A stretch of 34,692 nucleotides of DNA from Actinomycetes bacterium (GCA_024637035.1 JAGXFW010000003.1:1-34692); one strand, 5' to 3'; positions 22,685 to 30,978 are shown, counted from the first letter of the stretch. The notes: generated by a model not told the origin, from the sequence alone. Numbers and translations are program-made.

Positions 22685-24241
22685 TCAGTCGTTCGACGCG
22701 TCTTTGGTGGTGCCGGACGGTGGGGAGCCGGTAGGTGTGGCGCCGGTCGGCGTGGAGCCGGCCGACTTCCGCGGCTTCGTCTTCGACGTGCTGCGCGCTC
22801 GGGGCTTGGGCGCCGCGGTCTTGGACGCCGGGGGTTCCGCCGCCGGGGTCTTCTCGGCGGTCGTGGCCGCGCGGCCTCCGTAGGCCGCGCCTACCGCGCC
22901 GGGCGTCGCCGGTGACTCCGTGGGCGGCGTCGAGGTGAGCGCGCCCGACGGGGCGCGCACGTCCTGACGGAGCGCCACGTACTTCAACTTCCCGAGGATG
23001 GTGTCCTCGATGATGGTGCCCCAGCTGAAGCTGCGCGCGGTCGCGCGGGCCTCGGCGCGGATGCGGGCGGCGACGTCGGGGTGGTGGCGCAGATACTCGA
23101 GCGCCACCGTGATCTCCATGGGGTCCTCGGAGTCGAGCACCACCGAGTTGAGGTAGGGTACCGCGTAGTCTTCGCCCGTCGACCCCACGAATGCCAGCCC
23201 GCCCACGGCCATGACCTCGAGGCCCACCAGACCGAAGGGCTCGTGCCCGGAATTGGCCAGCACGGCGTCGGAGCAGGCGTAGAACAGCGAGATCAGCTCG
23301 TCGCTCATAAAGTTCTGCACGTTGTAGATGTCGGCCTTCGGCGCCTCGGCCAGGGCGGCGATGGCGGCCTCGGTCTCGCGCGGAAGGCGGATGTCGGAGA
23401 TGGTCAGCCCCATCATGTGCGCGTTGTGCAAGACCTCCATGGCGTGGGGCTCGATGCCGCCCCTGATCACCATGGCGGTGTCGTTCCCCAGGCGGCGCTC
23501 CTCGGCGAGAGCGGCGACTGCCATGTTCCAGCGTTTGTCCGGACTCCAGCGGCCGATCTTGAAGAGCAGGTTCTCGGCGCGCACGGCCTTGCGCAGGCGC
23601 GCCCTGGCGGCCGGGTCTGGCTCGTGGATGCGGTCGGCGGGGATGCCATTCGGTATCACCACCGGGTTGACGCCCCGACCCCACATCAGATGCTTCATGT
23701 AGCGGGAGACCGTGGTGATCTGGCTGCAGTAGCCAAGGCGCTGCCAGTCGATCTGGTCGAAGCCCATGACGTTGTTGGCGTTCCAGAGGATGACCGCCCG
23801 GTCCCGCAGCCCTGAATGGTGCAGGTGGTCGGAGAGCAGGCAGACCGAGTGGGCGGTGTGCCACTCCTCGGCCATCACGGCGGTGAGCACGCCGCGTTCC
23901 GCCGCCGGGGCTACGAGTTGCTCGGCCACGAAGGCGGGTACGGTGGAGTTCCAGTCGGCGAGTTTGGGTTCTTCGCCGGCGTAGACTCCCTCGCGGTAGT
24001 GCTCCGAGAGCCACTGGCCCCAGCGGTGCAGCACGAGGTTCTCGTGGGGACGTTCCTCGCCGGGCAGGTCGGGGGCGCCCACGAAGATGAGGTGCGTGAC
24101 GAAGCCCTGACGGGCCAACTCGAGCGCCAGCTCCTTCATGCGCACACCGAGGCCACCCGCGGTGGAGTACTCGTCGGGGCCCTCGAAGGACAGGAGGACG
24201 AATTGGAGTGTCTCGGAGGTCAGGTCGGGCAGCTTGGTCAT
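22685..24241 (-). CDS. GT4-family glycosyltransferase (glycogen-synthase-like)
   Basis: A ~518-residue GT-B glycosyltransferase. The N-terminal half has GPDEYSTAGGLGVRMKELALELARQGF, the GT4/GT5-style donor-acceptor start, and WNANNVMGFDQIDW. The C-terminal half has VVIPNGIPADRI, IGRWSPDKRWNMAV and GHEPFGLVGLEVMAVGGLAFVG, whose Glu-rich ExFGxxxxE motif binds the nucleotide sugar. Family placement is firm; glycogen synthase versus another alpha-glucan polymerase is not resolved. The last ~75 residues are an Ala/Pro/Thr/Lys-rich tail unlike the core. ATG 24241 has GAGAGGACCC before it. It heads the four-gene operon. Confidence 0.88.
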   Translation of the reverse strand: MTKLPDLTSETLQFVLLSFEGPDEYSTAGGLGVRMKELALELARQGFVTHLIFVGAPDLPGEERPHENLVLHRWGQWLSEHYREGVYAGEEPKLADWNSTVPAFVAEQLVAPAAERGVLTAVMAEEWHTAHSVCLLSDHLHHSGLRDRAVILWNANNVMGFDQIDWQRLGYCSQITTVSRYMKHLMWGRGVNPVVIPNGIPADRIHEPDPAARARLRKAVRAENLLFKIGRWSPDKRWNMAVAALAEERRLGNDTAMVIRGGIEPHAMEVLHNAHMMGLTISDIRLPRETEAAIAALAEAPKADIYNVQNFMSDELISLFYACSDAVLANSGHEPFGLVGLEVMAVGGLAFVGSTGEDYAVPYLNSVVLDSEDPMEITVALEYLRHHPDVAARIRAEARATARSFSWGTIIEDTILGKLKYVALRQDVRAPSGALTSTPPTESPATPGAVGAAYGGRAATTAEKTPAAEPPASKTAAPKPRARSTSKTKPRKSAGSTPTGATPTGSPPSGTTKDASND

Positions 24242-24367
24242 CCGATCCGGGTCCTCTCTCGGTAGTGGCGGCGTCAGGGGTAAGAATATCCTACCGGGGG
24301 TGGGGCAAACGTCTGGGGTGGCTGCGGCGAGGTTGATGCCCGGACCCCAGCGCCGAACGTCATCAGG

Positions 24368-24390
24368 TATAATCATGTAATATGATTACA
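24368..24390 (+). promoter_or_regulatory. Promoter -10 and overlapping inverted repeats for the Phd/VapC pair
   Basis: TATAAT (24368-24373) is a perfect -10 box. Overlapping it are TAATCAT (24370-24376) with ATGATTA (24382-24388), and TGTAAT (24376-24381) with ATTACA (24385-24390). Position 21 bases before the antitoxin ATG and the symmetry suggest an autorepressor operator bound by the antitoxin-toxin complex. The -35 region is not obvious. Confidence 0.6.
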
Positions 24391-24410
24391 GGATTCGAAG
24401 AGAGGCGAGC

Positions 24411-24689
24411 ATGTCTGAATCGCTTACAGTCACCGAGGTGGTCCGTCACTTCGCCGACTACGTCAATCGCGTCGTCTATCGCCGCGAGTCATTCGTCCTG
24501 GTTCGTGGCAACAAGCCCGTGGCAGAACTCCGGCCCCTGCCCCTCGGAAGACGGCTGGGCGAGCTTCCGGGGTTGTTCGCGTCGCTGCCGCACCTGTCAC
24601 CGGCCGAAGCCGATGGCTTCGCGGCCGATCTCGATGCTGCCCGAGACGATCTCGACGGGGCTGAGGTCCACGATCCGTGGCCGTCCTGA
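24411..24689 (+). CDS. Phd/YefM-family antitoxin
   Basis: A 92-residue antitoxin. LTVTEVVRHFADYVNRVVYRRESFVLVRGNKPVAELRPL is a Phd/YefM-type DNA-binding half with the usual strand 'VLVRGNKPVAEL', and the Asp/Ala-rich C-terminus is the toxin-binding tail. It is expected to neutralise the PIN toxin that overlaps its end by 13 bp, and to repress the promoter at 24368-24390. ATG 24411 is preceded by GAGGCGAGC. Confidence 0.85.
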   Translation: MSESLTVTEVVRHFADYVNRVVYRRESFVLVRGNKPVAELRPLPLGRRLGELPGLFASLPHLSPAEADGFAADLDAARDDLDGAEVHDPWPS

Positions 24690-25090
24690 TCGATGCGAGC
24701 ATCTTGATCGAGGCCGAGCGCGGTAGGCTCGACCTGGGGCGGCACGTGGCGCTCCGGCCGGACGAGGAGTCGTTCCTGTCCGTGATCACCGCGAGTGAGC
24801 TGCTCCACGGAGTCCACCGTGCGATTGAGCCCCATCAGCGCGCGCGACGCGCGGCGTTCGTCGAAGGTATCCTCGAACGCTTCCCCCTGCTGCACGTGGA
24901 TCTGGCCACCGCGCGCGCCCATGCTCGGGTGTGGGCGGAACTCGCGAAAGCGGGCACGCTCATCGGTGCCCACGATCTGTGGCTGGCGGCCACCTGCGTG
25001 GCGCACGGGCTCACCATGGTAACGGCGAATATCCGCGAGTTCGAGCGGGTTCCCGGTCTTCAGGTCGAGAGCTGGAGGGATCTGGGGTGA
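24677..25090 (+). CDS. vapC: PIN-domain ribonuclease toxin, VapC-like
   Basis: A 137-residue PIN-domain RNase. The acidic metal-binding set is present: Asp in VLIDASILIE, Glu in ITASELLHGVHRA, Asp in IGAHDLWLAATC, and the late TANIREFERVPG. GTG 24677 overlaps the antitoxin gene by 13 bp, so the two are coupled. It cleaves RNA, typically tRNA or rRNA, when the antitoxin is degraded. Confidence 0.92.
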   Translation: MAVLIDASILIEAERGRLDLGRHVALRPDEESFLSVITASELLHGVHRAIEPHQRARRAAFVEGILERFPLLHVDLATARAHARVWAELAKAGTLIGAHDLWLAATCVAHGLTMVTANIREFERVPGLQVESWRDLG

Positions 25091-25198
25091 ATCCATCGGC
25101 TGATCCGTCTCAATAGCCGGTCGGCGCTCACCGCCGAGGGTTGTCTCCGCACGTCGCGGATGGGAAAAGCCCTCACCCGGGTCCCGCCGCCCTGGACG

Positions 25199-25525
25199 TT
25201 AGACGGACTGAACAAGTCCCCAGAGCCCGGCTGCGATCCAGAGACCGCCTATCAGGTAGCCCTCCGGCTTCATGCTCCGCCACGAGTCCAGCAGTTCTTC
25301 TTCGGTCCTGGTGGCTGACTGAAGGAGCTGCGGCTGCCCCCGATCCAGCGTCATCGAATCACGGAAGCGCCCGTGCGCGTCCGCATACCAGGGAAAGAAT
25401 TCCAGTGTGGCCCGACATGCTTCATCGAGAAGGAAGCGCGTGAAGGCGATCTGGCCGAGGCCGAGGATGATGAGAGCGATCGAGAGCCAGGGGGGGTATC
25501 TCCCTCAGGAATCGGACCTAATCAC
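25199..25525 (-). pseudogene. Small two-segment membrane protein with an in-frame TGA
   Basis: A convincing coding frame ends with TAA at 25199-25201: WLSIALIILGLGQIAF is a membrane segment, RFRDSMTLDRGQPQLLQ a soluble middle, and IGGLWIAAGLWGLVQSV a second membrane segment. Upstream, the frame meets TGA at 25505-25507, six codons after GTG 25525. No ATG, GTG or TTG lies between the TGA and the membrane segment. A run of seven C codes for the Pro-Pro just before it. It looks like a gene with a nonsense or frameshift defect near the start. Sec is not favoured because no hairpin follows the TGA. Confidence 0.5.
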
Positions 25526-25531
25526 CCAGGC

Positions 25532-25855
25532 TCATCGGCCGATCTCCATCGAGTTCGAACTGGCCGTCAGCCCACCGGCTGTGACACGCTCGACCGGCAC
25601 GGCCGGGCGTGTCCTGGCGAGATCGTGCGCCGATTGCAGGTTGCTCCAGAACTCCGGCGTGGTGTTGAACGCCTGCGAGAGTAGCCAGGCGGTCTCCGGG
25701 GTGACGCCACGCTTGCCACGCACCAACTCGTTGATGCGTTGGACCGGCACGCCGAGGTGTGCCGCGAGCGCGACCTGTGAGATCCCCAGCGGCCCGAGGA
25801 ACTCCTGGCTCAGGATGACGCCGGGGTGCGTGGGGATGCGGTTCTCAGGGATCAT
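25532..25855 (-). CDS. higA: HigA-type antitoxin (XRE family)
   Basis: A 107-residue antitoxin. PTHPGVILSQEFLGPLGISQVALAAHLGVPVQRINELVRGKRGVTPETAWLLSQAF is the characteristic HigA helix-turn-helix, with LSQAFNTTPEFWSNLQSAHDLA after it. It normally follows a HigB toxin gene and represses the shared promoter. Here the adjacent higB is a remnant (25867-25955). The last ~20 residues (VPVERVTAGGLTASSNSM) look unlike the usual end and may have been acquired by rearrangement. Confidence 0.85.
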   Translation of the reverse strand: MIPENRIPTHPGVILSQEFLGPLGISQVALAAHLGVPVQRINELVRGKRGVTPETAWLLSQAFNTTPEFWSNLQSAHDLARTRPAVPVERVTAGGLTASSNSMEIGR

Positions 25856-25866
25856 GGCTAGACTCC

Positions 25867-25955
25867 TTACTGGTGGTAGTCGATCAGCCGGACCTCGTGG
25901 GCGTCATCGCCTTTCCACCGGAAGATGAGCCGCCACTGGTCGTTGACTGACTGAG
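25867..25955 (-). pseudogene. HigB toxin remnant
   Basis: Only the last ~27 residues of a RelE/HigB-type toxin remain: VNDQWRLIFRWKGDDAHEVRLIDYH, ending TAA at 25867-25869. NDQWRL(I/C)FRW...DVxLxDYH is the family's C-terminal signature. A TGA interrupts the frame immediately upstream, so the toxin is not made. It lies 12 bases before the HigA ATG, as in an intact operon. Confidence 0.7.
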
Positions 25956-26073
25956 TTCATCTCCACGGCCGACTCACTATCACCTCCACTCTGGGGCTGT
26001 TCCGTCATCGCGCTTGCTAGGCTCGGTGGACCTTGACTCACACGACAGCAGCTCGAAGGTGTCCACGCTCACG

Positions 26074-26469
26074 TCAGCGCTCGACCGCGGCGAGCAACTC
26101 CGCGACCAGAGCGGCGCACGACGCGGCGACAACGTCGGGATCCTCGGCGCCTGCGGCGGCCCGTGCCGCCATCTGACTGCCGGCACTTGCGACAGAGCCG
26201 AAGAGCTTCGGCAGCCACGCCACCGCTTCTCTGGCCACGTTCCCCGCGAGGTCGTCGGCGGTGAGCGCCCTGAGGGCCGTGGCCGTCGACGTCGTGTCCA
26301 CCGCGATATCGGCATCGGTGGTGTACTCGGCCGTGGCGAGAGTCCACGCCCCGGTGTGGAGGTAGATCGTTTGGGCCCCCACCAGAACGAGCGCCTGCCG
26401 CTGTTCCCCCAACGCTTCGAGTGCATCCAACAACACGCGGCGGGCCGCCACGTACTCAGGCGGATGCAC
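26074..26469 (-). CDS. Shortened nucleotidyltransferase-like protein
   Basis: A 131-residue product from GTG 26469, overlapping the upstream regulator gene by 14 bp. The start ALVLVGAQTIYLHTGAWTLATAEYTTDADIAVDT is the nucleotidyltransferase core, with VGA(Q)TIYLH and a DAD metal pair. After RALTADD it goes directly to a typical C-terminal end (AWLPKLFGSVASAGSQMAARAAAGAEDPDVVAASCAALVAELLAAV). The middle, roughly 100 residues in relatives, appears to be missing, so the enzyme is probably inactive. Possibly a type IV-like toxin half. Confidence in the family is moderate. Confidence 0.6.
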   Translation of the reverse strand: MHPPEYVAARRVLLDALEALGEQRQALVLVGAQTIYLHTGAWTLATAEYTTDADIAVDTTSTATALRALTADDLAGNVAREAVAWLPKLFGSVASAGSQMAARAAAGAEDPDVVAASCAALVAELLAAVER

Positions 26470-27550
26470 GCCAGCCCTCGCTATTAGTCTCCATCCAACG
26501 AAGGAGCTCCTCGCCCTCGGCCGGGTTCCTTCCCGGGCCGGTGAGGAGATCGGCAACCGCCTGGCTCAAGGCAACGTATCGGAGCCCATCCACTTCTCGA
26601 GTGCGCACGTAGACGAACCCGTCCGCCGGCTCGACGAGCAACACGTTGGCCCCGGTGTCGGTCGGCGTGAGCCCGAATCTGTCGGCCAAGCCGTCGGGGT
26701 CGTCGACGAAGCAGATGGCCATGCGGGCCGGAGCGAGTGGAGCGACCGCGCGCGCGGCGAGCGACCCCGTGAGCGCATAGCGGAGGGCTGCAGCGCCCGA
26801 TCTCGGAACGGCCCGTAGCTGCTCCACGAACGACTCCACGCCGCGGGGATCGAGGAAGGCAGAGGCTCGGTTGGACCCCAGGACCGAGTAGTCTTCCGCC
26901 CACCGGCGAAGGAGAGCGGCCCACTCGACCTCCTCCACCGGGCCGCGGGGCTGTCGCCTCACCATGTCCTCCCGCTCCAACATCTGAAGGATGCGCGAGA
27001 CGTAGCCCGGGTCGGTCTCGGCGAGGGCCGCGAGTTGACGAACGCCAAGGGGCGGGGCGAGATCTACGAGGGCCCGCACTACCCGCGTCGCTTTGACCCC
27101 CTTCAGCGAACGGGCGGGGCGCTCACTGCGCCAGGGATCACTGTCCGCCCCCTGGCGTTTGATGAAGACCGCCGGATCGTCGACCATGAGCAACAGGTTG
27201 CCGGTCAGATCGACGTAGCTCGCACCGTCCTGCTCGATCTTCTCGCGGGTGCGTTCCCCCAGGTAGGGGGACGCGACCACACCAGTGCCCGAAGGACCCA
27301 GCCGCTCCCTCAGCCGGGCGAGTACCCTCTCCACGTCCTTGGGGTCGAGCCTCGACCGCGCCTCGACGACCAACGTTGCCGTACGACCATCCGGAGCCAC
27401 GATCTCTGCGGCCACATCCGACTCGAGACCGGCTTTGGAGGGCTTCCGGCGTAGCAACCAGGAGGGAGGCACTTGTGCAGCGAGCGACTCCAAGGCCTCC
27501 TTGATCAAAGTGTTGTCGGAATATGGGCTGTTGCGCGACATGTGCAACAT
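26456..27550 (-). CDS. HTH regulator, AbiEi-like antitoxin candidate
   Basis: A ~364-residue protein. A DUF-like N-terminal domain (GRTATLVVEARSRLDPKDVERVLARLRERL...GASYVDLTGNLLLMVDDPAVFIKRQGAD) resembles a small nuclease-like fold, followed by a winged-helix segment VRQLAALAETDPGYVSRILQMLEREDMVRRQPRG and a C-terminal domain ending in YVRTREVDGLRYVALSQAVADLLTGPGRNPAEGEELLRWM. It precedes the nucleotidyltransferase gene by a 14-bp overlap, an arrangement of type IV-like toxin-antitoxin pairs. The start is ATG 27550 or ATG 27541. GTGTTGTC (27510-27517) and GACAACAC (27561-27568) flank the start region and could be an operator. Confidence 0.65.
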   Translation of the reverse strand: MLHMSRNSPYSDNTLIKEALESLAAQVPPSWLLRRKPSKAGLESDVAAEIVAPDGRTATLVVEARSRLDPKDVERVLARLRERLGPSGTGVVASPYLGERTREKIEQDGASYVDLTGNLLLMVDDPAVFIKRQGADSDPWRSERPARSLKGVKATRVVRALVDLAPPLGVRQLAALAETDPGYVSRILQMLEREDMVRRQPRGPVEEVEWAALLRRWAEDYSVLGSNRASAFLDPRGVESFVEQLRAVPRSGAAALRYALTGSLAARAVAPLAPARMAICFVDDPDGLADRFGLTPTDTGANVLLVEPADGFVYVRTREVDGLRYVALSQAVADLLTGPGRNPAEGEELLRWMETNSEGWRASA

Positions 27551-27705
27551 GGTACTTCAGGACAACACGGGGGGACAAGGCGCGAAGCTTCCGGCATCGT
27601 TGCGTGGCTGATCCTCCGACCGTACCTCATGAGGACGCAGCCGATGAGATACCATCCCACGAGCCCGAGGATCGTTCTCGCATTGGTGATCAGCCCGTCC
27701 ATCAC
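27505..27705 (-). CDS. Small putative membrane protein, possibly truncated
   Basis: The start ATG 27702/27705 follows AGGGG by six bases. The first ~34 residues (MDGLITNARTILGLVGWYLIGCVLMRYGRRISH) make one membrane helix with a basic end. The rest (PPCCPEVPCCTC) overlaps the next gene's start and looks non-conserved. I do not recognise it. It could be a relic. Confidence 0.3.
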   Translation of the reverse strand: MMDGLITNARTILGLVGWYLIGCVLMRYGRRISHATMPEASRLVPPCCPEVPCCTCRATAHIPTTL

Positions 27706-27730
27706 ATCCCCTGCAATTCGCCGGTATTGA

Positions 27731-27888
27731 TTATCTGTAGGGAAGGCCCGAGCTGATCAACCAGCCGCCTTCTACTGTGAGATATTCTCCTGGATCGGCA
27801 ATGAAGGCTCCTACAGCGGCCCAGGACGCTTTCGCGCCGTTCCATCGGGGTCTTCGTTTCGTTGAACTTCCCACGGATCTATGGCCAT
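27731..27888 (-). pseudogene. Degenerate small gene with good ribosome site
   Basis: A strong site (GGAGGAGG) stands before ATG 27888, which reads MAIDPWEVQRNEDPDGTARK and soon meets TAG. A second frame then reads KASWAAVGAFIADPGEYLTV and on to GLPYR, ending TAA at 27731-27733. Together they look like one small membrane protein broken by a frameshift near 27830. No family recognised. Confidence 0.35.
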
Positions 27889-28571
27889 ATTCCGCCTCCT
27901 CCGCGAATCGCAATCGAGATTCCACCATTAGTCGTCGTGAGCTTCCAGGCCTCAGCTGCAATCTCGTGGGACAGGAAGGCTACAGGCGGAACAGCAGCGT
28001 ATACCCGCAGAGCCCGGATCCGGGTCGCATCGTCGATGGCACTGTACTGGCGCCGGACCTTGTGACCGGCTTCATCGACCAACTCCAGGAACTTCTAGGT
28101 CCACCTGCACGTGGTGTCCGGGCACCCTCTTCTCATATCGAATGACGCTCGGCATGGAGCGCCGATGGCAACCCCCAGGGAGCCGGTTGATCCCATTCCT
28201 AACGAGCACGTTGTACGCCCCGTGGGTCGAGATACTGAACCCGTGGTAGCGGCCCAGATACCAAGCGATCCGAGTGGGGCCGAAGTGGTAGGTGAGACGC
28301 AGGTGATCTTCTCCTCGATCGGAGCCGGCGTCCTTAGTGCGTGGTTCTCCGGGCAGGGCCGGCTGTCGATGAGCCCCTCTGACCCATGGCGCTCGTAGGC
28401 GTGCAGCCAGCTGAAGTAGCATTGCCGCGAGATCCCGAAGTGGCGACAGGTCTTGGCCACGTTACCGCTCTCCTTCGCGTACTCAGTGACCTTCATCTTC
28501 CGCTTGATGTCGCGCTGAGCATCGGTCACCTGCAACCTCCGATTGACGACTGGTGTCTTCCATTGTGTCAA
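27879..28571 (-). pseudogene. IS481-type transposase, frameshifted
   Basis: Reading on the minus strand, the N-terminal helix-turn-helix part is MKVTEYAKESGNVAKTCRHFGISRQCYFSWLHAYERHG. The frame then shifts to give LTYHFGPTRIAWYLGRYHGFSIS...YNVLVRNGI...VPGHHVQVD, a typical integrase-core start with the first catalytic Asp. One further shift after VQVD is needed to reach FLELVDEAGHKVRRQYSAIDDATRIRALRVYA with the second Asp. It ends early without the catalytic Glu. At least two frameshifts plus a 3' truncation make it inactive. No clear terminal inverted repeats were found. Confidence 0.8.
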
Positions 28572-28854
28572 TCGAGGTCGGGAATGTCACACTCCAAAAG
28601 CCGCACGAGTCGCCGGGAGACAAGGACCTCGGTTCGGGTGCTGTCGCGATGCAGATCGCCATCGGCAACCTCACGAATCAGCTCAGCTGCTTGGTCGAAC
28701 AAATCCCTGCACCGACCGGTATTTCCCCATTGCTTTCGGCAAGAGGGGGGGGGTATGCTCCGGGAATAGTTGTCTGAGTTGCTCAGTACGGCCGCAGGCC
28801 ATGACGGGCGAGGAGTCAGGACTTGATCCCTCTTCAACCTGGAAGGAGTCCGAT
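28572..28854. other. 283-bp gap with no clear gene
   Basis: No gene could be supported. A run of nine G lies at 28745-28753 and a short inverted repeat CTGAG-TTG-CTCAG follows near 28777-28789, perhaps part of the promoter for the gene at 28855. A minus-strand open frame (ending FDQAAELIREV...RLVRLLECDIPDLD) looks weakly protein-like but has no start or homologue I can name. Confidence 0.4.
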
Positions 28855-29757
28855 GTGCAACGTCCAATGGCGCTCACATCCTCGCTCGTGTATTCGACAC
28901 GTTCGGGGGCTCAATTCAAAGGCCCTGAACGAAGAATCGTTGTGAGTAGGCTTTCGGCTGTCGCAGCGCTGGGCCTGTGCCTCGCCGTCCTCCTTACATC
29001 ACCGTCGACGGCAGTCACCCTTGGATTCATGGCACCAGGATCCTACGACGCTTGTCCGCTCCCTGATCGGTGGTCCGCTCCTTGGTACAACCAGAGCCTC
29101 ATGATTGCCATTATGCAGAGTTCCGCGAACACCACGAGTTACCGATACGAGAATACCGGAGCCTTCGAGGATCGGATGCTAGCCAAAGTCAATACGGTTG
29201 GGTTCTTCTCGTACTCGGGTCACGGGCGCACGTACGGGGTCTATCCGGGTGGAGCTAACCTGCATTGGTATGCTCGTAGTACATCTCAGCTGGCCCACGA
29301 TAGCGCAATGGAGTCCTACGACGTGGTGAACACTTGCTGGGATGAGCTTCGCGACGTTGGTTTAGGTCCGGGGCTCAAGTGGACGGTATTCTATACCTGC
29401 AACTTCCTTACAGATGGCGGTAGCGACTACAACAAAGATAGAATGATGGCTATGTTCAAAGGCCTTCATCTATCTTTAGGATTTGCTGATAGTATGTATA
29501 TAGAGCCTGACTCCGGCCAAGCGTTCGGCAACCGCATATACTGGGGTTGGGAGCTGATTAATGCTTGGCATAGCGCCAACATCATGTACCAAGAGCCGCA
29601 CGATACAACTATATCTAAGGCCGTAGGAGCGCTGATATCAAAACACGATTCATTCAACTCCTGGTCTTCTACGCCTCCTAACTATGTTCCTTACGTCAGC
29701 CCGAGCAAACCGGGAACCGAGAGCCAGTTCTCCACTATGTGGTTCGTTACCATCTAA
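28855..29757 (+). CDS. Secreted caspase-like (clan CD) putative peptidase, DUF6345-like
   Basis: GTG 28855 follows GGAAGGAG by six bases. The first 35 residues are followed by a hydrophobic segment, VSRLSAVAALGLCLAVLLTSPSTA, that looks like a signal peptide or anchor. The mature part has FFSYSGHGRTYG with His123 and WTVFYTCNFLTDGG with Cys182. The S-G-H-G then strand-C arrangement is the His/Cys dyad of clan CD cysteine peptidases (gingipain, caspase). Next come HLSLGFADSMYI, GQAFGNRIYWGW and a C-terminal DTTISKAVGALISKHDSF. I recall such proteins as DUF6345, which has no established function. The base composition is lower in GC than the neighbours, suggesting recent transfer. A shorter start at GTG 28942 is possible but lacks a good ribosome site. 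Confidence 0.7.
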   Translation: MQRPMALTSSLVYSTRSGAQFKGPERRIVVSRLSAVAALGLCLAVLLTSPSTAVTLGFMAPGSYDACPLPDRWSAPWYNQSLMIAIMQSSANTTSYRYENTGAFEDRMLAKVNTVGFFSYSGHGRTYGVYPGGANLHWYARSTSQLAHDSAMESYDVVNTCWDELRDVGLGPGLKWTVFYTCNFLTDGGSDYNKDRMMAMFKGLHLSLGFADSMYIEPDSGQAFGNRIYWGWELINAWHSANIMYQEPHDTTISKAVGALISKHDSFNSWSSTPPNYVPYVSPSKPGTESQFSTMWFVTI

Positions 29758-29788
29758 CCAGCTTACGCAAGTTGGAGGGTAGAGCGAG

Positions 29789-30701
29789 ATGATGAGAAAG
29801 GTAATCTTCAGTGCTTTGGCTGGCGTTGTAGTTCTGGGTTTCGCGAGCGTGGGCGTAGTGCTGAAGGGAGGAGGAGACGTCAGGATTCCCCAACTCCTCA
29901 TGGCCATTCCGGGCGGAGAGTTGCCCGACATGTCGGTTGTTTCGACGGCAGCCGACATGGCATCCATGATGGACACGATCCCTCAAGAAGCGACCGTGTA
30001 CAGATTGGAGGACGCTGATCTCAGCGACCAAGAAGTGGCAGAGACCGCGGGGGCTCTTCGGGGTGATGGAGAAGATGGGAGAAGGCGGTGACGAAGTCTT
30101 CATGCAGACCGGCGACAAGCGGGTTGTGGTGAACCGGCGTACTGGTGAATACTCCTTCCTCGATGGCCCTCACATGTTCCTCGATCCGGTGGATCCGGCG
30201 GCGGAGATCCCCTCCGACTCGGAGTGCCTGGTTCTCGCGGAAAAGGAGTTGGCTCGTGTGGGGCTCGGCGACAGGGATCTGCGGGCTTTGAAAGTGACGG
30301 TGTCGGAATCCGACGGCGGCCCGGTAGCCAAGCTCGTTACCTTCGTTGCCACGATGGATGCGTTCGATGTTGGCGGTGCCAGCCGTATTGCCGTTGGCAT
30401 CGGGCAGGGCGGACAGGTCGTTGGGCTTTTCAATGCAGCTAGACACGCCACCCCTGTGGGACAATACCCCCTTCGCCCCCCCCAGGAGGCCCTGGAAGAG
30501 ATTCTCCAGGGCACGGCCTATCACACGGATGCCCCTGCGGAAACAACCACGCTCATGCTCAACCAATTGCGCCTGATCTACTACGAGCCAGGTGATCTGG
30601 GCCAGGAATTCCTCCAACCTGTGTACCTGTTCAGCGGGTCGGCCACGACTCCAGAAGGCGAACAAGAGGCCAACATCTATGTGCCGGCCTTACGGCAGTA
30701 G
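29789..30701 (+). pseudogene. Anchored extracytoplasmic protein, broken by a +1 frameshift
   Basis: ATG 29789 begins MMRKVIFSALAGVVVLGFASVGVV, an N-terminal membrane anchor or signal. The frame then runs to RLEDADLSDQEVAETAG and is lost. Removing one G from the five-G run at 30049-30053 joins it smoothly as ETAGLFGVMEKMGEGGDEVFMQTGDKRVVVNRRTGEYSFLDG, and the second frame continues to TAG 30699-30701. The second part (VAKLVTFVATMDAFDVGGASRIAVGIGQGGQVVGL, LNQLRLIYYEPGDLGQEFLQPVYLFSG) is beta-rich and unrecognised. It lies 31 bp after the caspase-like gene and was probably co-transcribed. Sequencing error, decay or slippage are all possible. Confidence 0.7.
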
Positions 30702-30978
30702 GGGCCGGACCGCCGTGCCGCGGGGGCGGCGTGATGGGGGCCTACTCTCTTGCTTGCGCCGCCTTTGTTGTGGGATTTAGCCTGCTTCGTGTAGTGGTAG
30801 ACGTACTGGTTCCCGGAATATGTCGCTCCACCCCCCCGCTCCCGCCACTTCCTGACCCGTAGAGGAGATCGCGGATCACATGCGGCAGGTGCTTCAACTG
30901 GTTGGCGATCCTCGCAACCGTCGGCGCCGCCATCTTCGCGGTGTAGGTCGAGCATCCTTCACGATACCGTGCCCGTAT
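30702..30978. other. Gap without a supported gene
   Basis: About 277 bases without a gene I can defend. A minus-strand frame (AKMAAPTVARIANQLKHLPHVIRDLL) is open but has no ribosome site and no match I recognise; it may be a relic. The region leads into the AbiE operator. Confidence 0.4.

Noticed and set aside
25505-25507. TGA in the small membrane protein on the minus strand as Sec.
   Set aside because: No hairpin follows within 20 nt, the position is in a hydrophilic N-terminus with no Cys motif, and a damaged start is simpler.
27879-28571. Intact transposon with terminal repeats.
   Set aside because: At least two frameshifts, no catalytic Glu and no terminal inverted repeats were seen.
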